This document shows, piece by piece, positions 7,928-14,900 of a stretch of DNA of 17,810 bases. Position 1 is the first letter of the stretch; every line of letters begins with the position of its first letter. The notes beneath the pieces were generated by a model that saw only the letters and a program-made list of their open reading frames with translations, had not been told where the DNA came from and did not search any database. The position numbers and the translations under genes are program-made. This stretch comes from Prolixibacteraceae bacterium (GTDB lineage: Bacteria; Bacteroidota; Bacteroidia; Bacteroidales; Prolixibacteraceae), in contig DPRM01000112.1 of NCBI GenBank assembly GCA_003537645.1, forward strand, positions 13,292 to 31,101. The letters run 5' to 3'.

Positions 7928-7955
7928 CAGGGTCTTCCGGTGAAGAAAGACCCTG
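7928..7955 (-). terminator. Stem-loop just after susD, possible attenuator or mRNA-end stabiliser
   Basis: An inverted repeat with 9-bp arms (CAGGGTCTT at 7928-7936, AAGACCCTG at 7947-7955) and a 10-base loop lies 27 bases beyond the SusD stop on the minus strand. The bases after it on the transcript are T-rich but not a clean U run, so full termination is unlikely. It may lower expression of the enzyme genes relative to susCD or protect the 3' end of the susCD message. The rest of the 182-base spacer shows only a weak dyad, TCAGT/ACTGA, at 7834-7847. Confidence 0.45.
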
Positions 7956-7982
7956 CAATCATCAATATTTGTAGTTTGTTTG

Positions 7983-9533
7983 TTAATACAATGGATTTTG
8001 TTTCAGATTTGGATTGTTATCCACTTCGCTGCGCGGAATAGGCATCCGCTCTGTTTTACCGACAACAAAATTAGAGAAGTCAGGATCACGGCTTATCAAT
8101 TCATTTAATCCTTCAGCGGTACTCCAGAGTTTCCATCTTTTCAGGTCAGCCCAGCGAACGCCTTCATAGCAAAGTTCAAGAGAGCGTTCCATCTGCAACC
8201 TTTTCAGGAAGCCGGCTTTTGAATTAACAGAACTGGCGAAAAGGGTACTGTTTTGCAATTTTGGCAGTCCGACACGTTCGCGAACGCGGTTCACGCATTC
8301 AACAGCCAATGCCGGAGGTGTGCCAGCCGAAAGTTCGGTCAAACATTCAGCATACAGTAACAATACATCGGCATAACGGATAAACCTGAAATTTATCGGA
8401 GAATAGTAATCCTCGCGGTTGCGGTAATAATCGCCCTGGTATTTCCTGAAGAAACAATCGCTGCCCCAACCAGCTTCCCAGTCGCGGCCATAAATCTTTT
8501 CACCCGGATAATCTTTTTGAATTTCAGGATAAAAAATGTTGGCGCGAAGACGTGGATCGATCTGTCCGTCGGTAGTTTTCTCCTTTTTATACTCATCAAC
8601 CAGCCATCTTCTTGGCTGACCATCGCACCATCCAATTCCGCGTGGAGCAAAGAACTGCGCACGGTTTGAGCCTACGTTCGGATTTGCCTGATCGCCATCA
8701 CCACTCGGATTGATGTCTGAATACTGAATTTCGAATACTGACTCAACATTGTTTTCGGTAGTGTGCTTAAAGTTGTCTTTATAGTTGGCAACAAGGTTGT
8801 AGTTCGACTTTCCGTCGCCTTCGACCAACCAGGCCAGTGCGTCTTTTGCTTTTTGCCACGAACGCATTTGCATGTGTACTTTCCCCAGTAAGGCATACGC
8901 TGCACCCTTTGTTGGGCGGCCTAAATCGCCGGTTCCCCATTGTGCGGGCAAGCTTTTAACAGCATCTTCCAAATCGAGTATTACCTGTGCAAAAACTTCG
9001 GCTTCGGTCTTTTGTTCGGGGGTATCTTCCGGGCTCGAAACATTCAGAACCAGCGGAACATTGTCGAACATCAGTGCCAGATTGTAATAATAGAATGCGC
9101 GCAGAAATTTTGCCTGAGCAAGAATCTGATCTTTATCACCTGCATTTGTGAACTCAATTTCAGGAACATAAGTTAAAACCTGGTTGCACCTGAAAATTGC
9201 CTTGTAATGGTCGCGCCACATCCAGGCATTTCCTTCCCAGAAGTTATAATTGAAATAAATAAAACGCGTCCATTCTTTCAGCTCATTCCAGGGGCTTTGG
9301 CTGTAGCCTTCGTCGGAAGTCAGATCGTAACGGAAATAAATCCACCTTGTCCAGGTTCCGGGTTTATAAAACATGTTATAAACAGCATCTAAACCAACCT
9401 GGGCATCTTCGGGGCTTTGCCAGAAGGTGGCGGTAGTGGGGGAATTGGGATTAGGAATGTCTATCAATTCCTCGTTGCAGGAAATGCTTGTCAGCAAAAC
9501 CACAAATAAGCTATATAATAATATTTTTTTCAT
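7983..9533 (-). CDS. SusD/RagB-family glycan-binding lipoprotein
   Basis: A full-length SusD homologue of 516 residues. The signal peptide ends in TSISC, with Cys19 lipidated, and is followed by NEELIDIPNPNSPTTATFW, the normal SusD opening. Acidic residues right after the Cys fit export to the cell surface. TPR-like helices include LRAFYYYNLALMF (144-156) and GRPTKGAAYALLGKV (205-219). The C-terminal part has RYADVLLLYAE, an NRVRERVGLP segment, ERSLELCYEGVRWADLKRW and a final QNPLY. The protein would close the lid on the neighbouring SusC channel and bind the polysaccharide. Many surface aromatic residues (for example a run of W, Y and F at about 61-110) could form the sugar platform, though this is not resolved from sequence alone. 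It begins 12 bases after the susC stop, so the two are translated from one message. Confidence 0.97.
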   Translation of the reverse strand: MKKILLYSLFVVLLTSISCNEELIDIPNPNSPTTATFWQSPEDAQVGLDAVYNMFYKPGTWTRWIYFRYDLTSDEGYSQSPWNELKEWTRFIYFNYNFWEGNAWMWRDHYKAIFRCNQVLTYVPEIEFTNAGDKDQILAQAKFLRAFYYYNLALMFDNVPLVLNVSSPEDTPEQKTEAEVFAQVILDLEDAVKSLPAQWGTGDLGRPTKGAAYALLGKVHMQMRSWQKAKDALAWLVEGDGKSNYNLVANYKDNFKHTTENNVESVFEIQYSDINPSGDGDQANPNVGSNRAQFFAPRGIGWCDGQPRRWLVDEYKKEKTTDGQIDPRLRANIFYPEIQKDYPGEKIYGRDWEAGWGSDCFFRKYQGDYYRNREDYYSPINFRFIRYADVLLLYAECLTELSAGTPPALAVECVNRVRERVGLPKLQNSTLFASSVNSKAGFLKRLQMERSLELCYEGVRWADLKRWKLWSTAEGLNELISRDPDFSNFVVGKTERMPIPRSEVDNNPNLKQNPLY

Positions 9534-9545
9534 AATACTTCAGAA

Positions 9546-12500
9546 TTAGAATTGAACAGAAAGTGAAAATACAACTGATTTCGGAGAAGGATATGCTGCG
9601 TCGTCATGTCCTTTAACCCAAATATCGGGTGCTTTAAACTCTGGGTCAAGACCGGTGTATTTGGTGAAAGTTATAAGGTTTTGGCCTGTTACAGAAACGC
9701 GAAGGTTGTCGAAAACATTCTGAATCTGCGGGATGTCGAAGGTATAACCAAGTGTCAGTTGCCTGATCTTGAAATAAGATCCTTTTTCAATCCAGCGGTT
9801 CTGGTCGCCCCTTGCGTTGCGGTTATCGGCATAAAGTACACGTGGGTTATTCGTATTCGGGTTTTCTTTTGTCCAGCCTACATATCCTGATAAATGGTTG
9901 GTATTGTCGGAGAAACCACCCATCCAGCTGGCAGCACCGTTAAACACGTCCTGACCAAATGATCCGAAACCTGCGAAACTGAAATCGAAATTTTTATACG
10001 AAGCCTGTCCGTTTAATCCAATTTCAAACTTTGGCCATGGATTGCCGCAGATTTCGCGGTCGTCGTTGTTGATCTGACCATCGTCGTTCACATCGTTGTA
10101 TCTGATGTCGCCCGGTTTTGCATTGGGCTGAATTATTTTTCCGGCAGAACTTTTATGCGCCGCTACTTCGGCTTCATTCTGGAAAATCCCATCTGTGGTA
10201 ATGGTATAGAACATTGCAAGAGGTTCACCAATTTCAGTTTTTGTAATCCAGGTATATTGTTCCACTTTTCCGTACCCGAATTCAAGCACCTCATTTCTTA
10301 AACTGGTAAAATTGGCGCCTACAGAATATTCAAAATCGCCCTTCTTTTCTCTCCAGTTACCCGAAATTTCAATCCCTTTGTTTCTCAGACTTGCAGCGTT
10401 AACATACGGATTTCCACCGTCATTACCGGTAGTCATCAATATTTGCATTGGAGTAAGTACATCTTTTGTAGTCGAGATAAAATACTCTGCGCTGAACTGC
10501 AATTTGTTGTCGAGGAAAGAAACGTCCAATCCAACGTTATCCTGTGTTTTTTCTTCCCATTTCAGGTTTTCGTTCACCAGCTTAATCTGGGTCATTCCCG
10601 GCTCAAGATGCTGGTCGCTGCCAAAAACAGCTACAGGAAACGAATTCAGCACAGCTACATAATCCCAGTTTCCGATGTTGGCATTACCGAGTGTTCCGTG
10701 GCTAAAGCGTAATTTTAAATCGCTGATTGCATCCACGTTAAAGAAGTCTTCGCGGCTAATGCGCCATCCGGCAGAAACCGATGGGAAAAATCCCCATTTG
10801 TTGCCTTTGGAAAATTTTGAAGAACCGTCACTCCTGAAAGTTGCGCTTAAAATATACTTTTCATCAAAAGTGTAATTCAAACGGCCAAAATAGGAAATCA
10901 GTGAACTTTCGCCAATATTTCCCCATGCATTGGGGTCGGTAGTTCCGGCATCAATTACATCGAAATAATGATCTCCAACCCTTACGAGGTTCTTTTTCTC
11001 AGCGGCTATCATTTCGTAATAGGTATTCTGATAAGAGTTACCGGCCACCACATTCAGATCGTGTTTGCCAATTAACTTCTTATAAGTCAGAGTATTTTCA
11101 ATCAGCGAAGAAACAAATTTTGCTTTATTCTCATATCGGCTTGAGGGGTCGTAAGGTTGGTTAAGGGTATAATTACCAACTTTTCGTAACCATTTATGAT
11201 TGTCGCGGCTGGTTTCGTACCCAAGGTTAACTTTGTACTGTAATCCTGGAATCAGATCGAGCGTGGCATATAAGTTACCACGGATGCGCAGATTTTCATC
11301 GCTATTGAACATCAGGTCTTCTGATCCTATCGGGTTCGATCCGAAAGTTCTGGCAGTAGCTTCGTTTCCGTAGCCATACCCACCCGGATTGTTGGCATCA
11401 TAAACAGGAATAATCGGTAGCATTCTAAGTACATCAATGTGTTTTGAGAATACCGAGTTTTGGTTTTCAACAAACGTGTTACTGATAGCCAGATTTTCGC
11501 CGATGGTTAAAATTCCCTTTTTACCTTCAGTATTTACCCTGAAAGTGTAACGATTCATTGAAGTACCATAAACAGTTCCCGGATTATCAAGGTAGTTCAT
11601 GGAAACAAGGTATTTTTCACTTTTGCTACCTCCCGAAAAAGAAAGGTTATGATCCTGAACCACAGCCGTACGGAAAACTTCTTTGTTCCAATCTGTATTT
11701 CCATTCATCCAGTTTGGTACATTGCGAACATCTGGAACACCTTGTGCAATGGCATTCTGGTATGCCTGCGTGGTAATGTTGATCCATTCGTCGCGTCCCA
11801 TCAAATCCATCATTGGCAAATTATCGATACTTACCTTACCGGTATAGTTAACTTTCATTTCGCCTGAAACACCTTTTTTTGTTTCAATGATGATTACGCC
11901 GTTTGCAGCCCGCGAACCATAAATCGCAGCGGCCGAGGCATCTTTTAGTATCTGGATGGATTCAATATCATTCACGTTAAAATCGCGGTTTCCGGTGGTT
12001 GGCAAACCATCGATAATGTAAAGCGGATTGTTATTCGTGAAGTTTCCCAGACCCCTGATTTCCACAACTGGTTCGCTGCCAATGTTTCCGCTCGAACGGA
12101 TGTTGACACCCGGAACCAAACCTTGCAGTGCGTTGCCAACAGAAAGTGCAGAAACATTTTTAAACTCATCAGCTTTTACAACTGAAACAGCTCCGGTCAG
12201 ATCCGCTTTTTTTACGGTTCCGTAACCAATTGCAACTACCTCTTCAATGCCCAAAGTTTCTTCTTCCATTAATGCATTGACAGTAGTTTTATTTCCGACT
12301 GAAATTTCCTGAGTTTTCATCCCCACAAATGAAAATACCAGAGTAGAATTGGCCGGAACGTTAGGGATTATATAAATTCCGTTTTCATCGGTAATGTTAC
12401 CGATTGTAGTTCCTTTAACCACAACCGAAACGCCGGGGAAGGAAGTTCCTGATGAATCAGTGACTTTTCCGGAAACGGATTTTCCTGGTTGCTGTGCAGA

Positions 12501-12884
12501 TGTATTTGGTGCAACATCTTCAGCATAAAGTACATAGTTGTTATTAAATGAACGATACCTGACATTGGTTCCAACGAAAAGCATATTCAGCAGTTCTTCG
12601 ATACTCTTTGAATCACAGTTCAGGTCTGTCTTTCGTTCTACATCAATGTTGTTGCTGTTAAAGAGGAAGCGGTATTCAGATTTCTCCTCAATCAACTTAA
12701 GAATGTTATTAACTGACTCTTTTTCAGCCTTCAAGCTTAACTGTCCGTTGTTTTGTGAAAAAACTCCTGCGGACACCTGAAGAAACATCACAAACAAAAG
12801 GAAAGTCGTAAGTTTCATAATCCTAAAAATTTGTTTCATACAGGGTATTCTCCTGCAATGAAGAATCCATCGTTTTTTTTTCAT
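9546..12884 (-). CDS. SusC/RagA TonB-linked outer-membrane transporter with STN signalling domain
   Basis: A 1112-residue TonB-dependent transporter that imports oligosaccharides across the outer membrane. Domains in order: a long basic leader and signal peptide (to about 44, VFSQ); an STN (secretin/TonB N-terminal) domain at about 48-120; a carboxypeptidase-regulatory-like domain at about 136-205 (VSGKVTDSSG, PGVSVVVKGT); a TonB box near 213-221 (IEEVVAIGYG); and a plug at about 222-338 with LYIIDGLP and the SusC signature DASAAAIYGSRAANGVI. The beta-barrel follows and ends in Phe (VFSLSVQF). The STN domain marks transporters that pass a signal to a FecR-type anti-sigma factor, and such a gene lies immediately upstream. 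Start choice: the ATG at 12884 is used; an in-frame ATG at 12839 would still give a signal peptide, and long basic leaders are common in this subgroup. The susD gene follows after 12 bases. Confidence 0.97.
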   Translation of the reverse strand: MKKKRWILHCRRIPCMKQIFRIMKLTTFLLFVMFLQVSAGVFSQNNGQLSLKAEKESVNNILKLIEEKSEYRFLFNSNNIDVERKTDLNCDSKSIEELLNMLFVGTNVRYRSFNNNYVLYAEDVAPNTSAQQPGKSVSGKVTDSSGTSFPGVSVVVKGTTIGNITDENGIYIIPNVPANSTLVFSFVGMKTQEISVGNKTTVNALMEEETLGIEEVVAIGYGTVKKADLTGAVSVVKADEFKNVSALSVGNALQGLVPGVNIRSSGNIGSEPVVEIRGLGNFTNNNPLYIIDGLPTTGNRDFNVNDIESIQILKDASAAAIYGSRAANGVIIIETKKGVSGEMKVNYTGKVSIDNLPMMDLMGRDEWINITTQAYQNAIAQGVPDVRNVPNWMNGNTDWNKEVFRTAVVQDHNLSFSGGSKSEKYLVSMNYLDNPGTVYGTSMNRYTFRVNTEGKKGILTIGENLAISNTFVENQNSVFSKHIDVLRMLPIIPVYDANNPGGYGYGNEATARTFGSNPIGSEDLMFNSDENLRIRGNLYATLDLIPGLQYKVNLGYETSRDNHKWLRKVGNYTLNQPYDPSSRYENKAKFVSSLIENTLTYKKLIGKHDLNVVAGNSYQNTYYEMIAAEKKNLVRVGDHYFDVIDAGTTDPNAWGNIGESSLISYFGRLNYTFDEKYILSATFRSDGSSKFSKGNKWGFFPSVSAGWRISREDFFNVDAISDLKLRFSHGTLGNANIGNWDYVAVLNSFPVAVFGSDQHLEPGMTQIKLVNENLKWEEKTQDNVGLDVSFLDNKLQFSAEYFISTTKDVLTPMQILMTTGNDGGNPYVNAASLRNKGIEISGNWREKKGDFEYSVGANFTSLRNEVLEFGYGKVEQYTWITKTEIGEPLAMFYTITTDGIFQNEAEVAAHKSSAGKIIQPNAKPGDIRYNDVNDDGQINNDDREICGNPWPKFEIGLNGQASYKNFDFSFAGFGSFGQDVFNGAASWMGGFSDNTNHLSGYVGWTKENPNTNNPRVLYADNRNARGDQNRWIEKGSYFKIRQLTLGYTFDIPQIQNVFDNLRVSVTGQNLITFTKYTGLDPEFKAPDIWVKGHDDAAYPSPKSVVFSLSVQF

Positions 12885-12916
12885 AGATTTGAAGTGTTAA
12901 TTTGTTATTAATTAAT

Positions 12917-12935
12917 ATAATCACATGCTGATTAT
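12917..12935 (-). promoter_or_regulatory. Inverted repeat upstream of susC
   Basis: Arms ATAATC (12917-12922) and GATTAT (12930-12935) flank ACATGCT. The repeat lies 33-51 bases upstream of the susC start, inside a very A/T-rich leader. It could be an operator or a small RNA stem in the susC 5' leader. The 85-base spacer is also where a promoter read by the neighbouring ECF sigma factor would be expected, but the recognition sequence of this sigma factor is unknown. Confidence 0.35.
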
Positions 12936-12937
12936 GG

Positions 12938-12965
12938 GGAGGTTAGTGGTAGGACACTTTCCTCC
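12938..12965 (-). terminator. Stem-loop between anti-sigma and susC genes
   Basis: The plus strand reads GGAGG-TT-AGTG-GTAGGA-CACT-TT-CCTCC. Two stems (5 bp and 4 bp) are separated by a symmetric 2x2 internal loop and topped by a 6-base loop. On the transcribed minus strand it begins 4 bases after the anti-sigma stop and is not followed by a U run. It therefore probably acts as an mRNA-end or processing element that uncouples the regulator message from susCD. On the opposite strand it is followed by six T, so it could also stop antisense transcripts. Confidence 0.45.
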
Positions 12966-12969
12966 TTTT

Positions 12970-13959
12970 TTATTTCGCATGTATCGTAATCTGTGCTCCG
13001 TTTATATCATAGTTAAATTTTGAGGTTAATTTCATCATATTCAATAACTCACGAAGACTTTCTGTTTTGATTGTCATCGTAAAACGATCCTTATTACTTA
13101 TTCCGGAATCAAATTCAATGGATACGCCGTACCACCGTTCAATCCTCGGAATCAATTCTGAAAAAGAAATATCTGCAAAGCGCAATTCATTGTTCTTCCA
13201 CAGCGAGTAAATTTCGGTCGAAACTTCACTCACATTCAACCGATTGCTTTGAATGTCGTATCTGGCTTGCTGACCAGGTTTCAAAACTGTAAGTTGTTCT
13301 GAATTAATTCCTTCAATTATTACTTCGCCTTCGTCAAGGGTTGTTTCAACACACGATTCGCCTGTAAAATTCCGAAGATTAAATTTAGTTCCTGTCACTT
13401 TTACTTTCATTCCCGAAGCTGTAGAAACTTCAAACGGATTGGCACGATCGGTTTTGACTTCGAAATAGGCTTCGCCAACTATTGATACTTTTCGGGGATT
13501 CAGGGCATCGTACTTTAAGATAGTTTGCGAATTGAGCCAGACAAGACTTCCATCGGCCAAAACTATTTTTGACTTTTCGCCTTTTGGAGCTTCAAACTGA
13601 ATAATGGCCGATTTTAATCCGCCAAAGAAATAATCGTTTGTCCAGATACTGCCAAATCCAACAGCCAAAACAATTAGGACAGCTGCGGCAACTTTTCTAA
13701 AAATATCGAGATAAACAATTTTCGGTTTGTCTTTTAGCTGCGGCATCCGACTGTTTAGCTTGTTCCAAGCCATGTCGATATCTATTTCTGATTGAAATTG
13801 ATTGCGCTTGCTTAATTGAAATATTTCGTGAGCCTTTCGGAATTCTTCCCGATTTTCTTCTGAAGCTGAAACCCAATTCAGTATTTCAGCAGTTTCAGAT
13901 TCTGACGTTTCTTTATTCAGAAACTTGTGTATTAAATTTATTCTTATTGATTCTTCCAT
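12970..13959 (-). CDS. FecR-family anti-sigma factor (inner-membrane sensor)
   Basis: A 329-residue single-pass membrane regulator. The N-terminal cytoplasmic part (1-85) contains an anti-sigma-like helical region with W29, E35-E39 and W65. One transmembrane helix lies at about 89-107 (VAAAVLIVLAVGFGSIW). The periplasmic FecR domain follows (about 120-215), with LADGSLVWLNSQTILKY, GEAYFEV (162-168) and VTGTKFNLRN. A C-terminal DUF4974-type domain (about 257-327) contains LRFADISFSELIPRIERWYGV. In known systems the periplasmic part contacts the STN domain of a loaded transporter, and the cytoplasmic part holds or activates the ECF sigma factor. Here both partners flank the gene: the sigma factor at 14245-14808 and an STN-bearing SusC 85 bases downstream. 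The 285-base gap to the sigma gene is larger than usual and is filled by hairpin repeats. Confidence 0.95.
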   Translation of the reverse strand: MEESIRINLIHKFLNKETSESETAEILNWVSASEENREEFRKAHEIFQLSKRNQFQSEIDIDMAWNKLNSRMPQLKDKPKIVYLDIFRKVAAAVLIVLAVGFGSIWTNDYFFGGLKSAIIQFEAPKGEKSKIVLADGSLVWLNSQTILKYDALNPRKVSIVGEAYFEVKTDRANPFEVSTASGMKVKVTGTKFNLRNFTGESCVETTLDEGEVIIEGINSEQLTVLKPGQQARYDIQSNRLNVSEVSTEIYSLWKNNELRFADISFSELIPRIERWYGVSIEFDSGISNKDRFTMTIKTESLRELLNMMKLTSKFNYDINGAQITIHAK

Positions 13960-14085
13960 TTCGTTCTTTCTTTCATTTAGCCAATACAGGCAACTACAAT
14001 CTTACCCCTACAAGAGAATAATATTTTTTTCAAGAGATTTTAAGTAAAAATGCGAATAAATGGTTGAAGGAAATATCCATTGATT

Positions 14086-14228
14086 AATGCGAAGGCATGA
14101 CAGGATTATAGAAATTCAAGATAGAAAGAGTTGGAAAATGCCGAAGGCATGACAGGATAATGACACCACTTCGTGGTTTTAAAGAACTTCTTTCAACTTT
14201 TACTATAATCATTTCAACCCTTCAGGTT
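14086..14228. repeat. Cluster of hairpin-tipped short repeats (REP-like) between sigma and anti-sigma genes
   Basis: Four small hairpins with GAA or TTC in the loop are packed here. Unit 1 (plus): ATGC-GAAG-GCAT at 14087-14098. Unit 2 (plus): ATGCC-GAA-GGCAT at 14138-14150. Unit 3 (minus sense): ACCAC-TTC-GTGGT at 14165-14177. Unit 4 (minus sense): AACC-CTTCA-GGTT at 14216-14228. Units 1 and 2 share a 16-base identical string (GAAGGCATGACAGGAT at 14091-14106 and 14143-14158). Units 1 and 4 have different stems but nearly the same tail: TGACAGGATTATAG at 14098-14111 and, on the other strand, TGAAATGATTATAG at 14216-14203, 12 of 14 matching. The 13-base palindrome AAAGAA-C-TTCTTT is at 14181-14193. 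No long frame or transposase is present. The rest of the 285-base spacer, near the anti-sigma start, is plain A/T-rich sequence. Confidence 0.7.
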
Positions 14229-14244
14229 TAAAAACCAACTGCCT

Positions 14245-14808
14245 CTAATTCAGAAAAAGGCAAACAATAAGTATAACGAGGTAGTCTTTTAGTTCTTCTT
14301 TTAATTTCGAAAGAGCGCGGCTCATTTGTGTTTCAACAGTTTTAACCGACAATCCCAGAGTTTCGGCAATTTCAGCATATTTTAGTCCATCCTGACGACT
14401 CATCTGAAAAATCTTCCTACACTGCTCCGGCAAAGATTCTATGGCATTATCAACCCGTAACTGAAGTTCGTTGTAAAGCACCGTTTCATAGTTGTTAAAT
14501 TCTTCAGTCTGATTTTTATAAACCGCTTCGATCACAGAATAATAGTTGTCGGTTACTTTTTTATGCTCAATGAAATTAAAGCATAAGTTTTGCACCGATT
14601 TGAAAAGGTAAGGACGAATTTCATTGTCAAATTTCAGATGATTTCTCTTTTTCCAGATATTTAGAAAAACTTCCTGAACAATCTCTTCCGATTCGGCTGA
14701 ATTAGCAATGAATTTGTTGGCAAAACAACATAAACGGACATAGTACTTCCGAAATAAAATTTCGAAAGCCAGCTCTTCGTTAGATTTTAGGTTCTCGGTA
14801 ATTCTCAT
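14245..14808 (-). CDS. ECF-family RNA polymerase sigma factor
   Basis: A 187-residue sigma-70 family protein of the extracytoplasmic-function type, which carries only regions 2 and 4. Region 2 (about 10-75) shows ELAFEILFRKYYVRLCCFA and EEIVQEVFLNIWKKR, the core-binding and -10 recognition segment. Region 4 (about 118-172) shows SLPEQCRKIFQMSR and the helix-turn-helix LKYAEIAETLGLSVKTVETQ, which reads the -35 element. The C-terminus ends in a short hydrophobic tail (YLVILIVCLFLN), often seen in Bacteroidota ECF factors. It is expected to be restrained by the FecR-like protein encoded next and to transcribe the downstream susCD and enzyme genes when substrate is bound. The ATG at 14808 puts the first residues right before region 2, as in the family. 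The gene upstream, an unknown lipoprotein, lies 92 bases away on the same strand. Confidence 0.97.
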   Translation of the reverse strand: MRITENLKSNEELAFEILFRKYYVRLCCFANKFIANSAESEEIVQEVFLNIWKKRNHLKFDNEIRPYLFKSVQNLCFNFIEHKKVTDNYYSVIEAVYKNQTEEFNNYETVLYNELQLRVDNAIESLPEQCRKIFQMSRQDGLKYAEIAETLGLSVKTVETQMSRALSKLKEELKDYLVILIVCLFLN

Positions 14809-14858
14809 TGATAATCAGGTCCGGATAATTAGTTTTTGAATCCGCGTAAAAATAAGGG

Positions 14859-14874
14859 AAATATCCAGATATTT
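14859..14874 (-). promoter_or_regulatory. Perfect dyad upstream of the sigma gene
   Basis: AAATATC-CA-GATATTT is a 7-bp perfect inverted repeat with a 2-base centre, 51-66 bases upstream of the sigma start. It is A/T-rich and too tight to form a good RNA hairpin, so a binding site for a dimeric repressor or activator is the more likely reading. A chance palindrome in A/T-rich DNA is possible. Confidence 0.3.
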
Positions 14875-14900
14875 TGGCTATTATTTCTCTTCCACCAGCT

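Noticed and set aside
14086..14161. Direct repeat pair considered as a CRISPR fragment
   Set aside because: There are only two 16-base copies, with no further regular repeats and no cas genes. The units are hairpins with constant tails, which fits a REP-like family.
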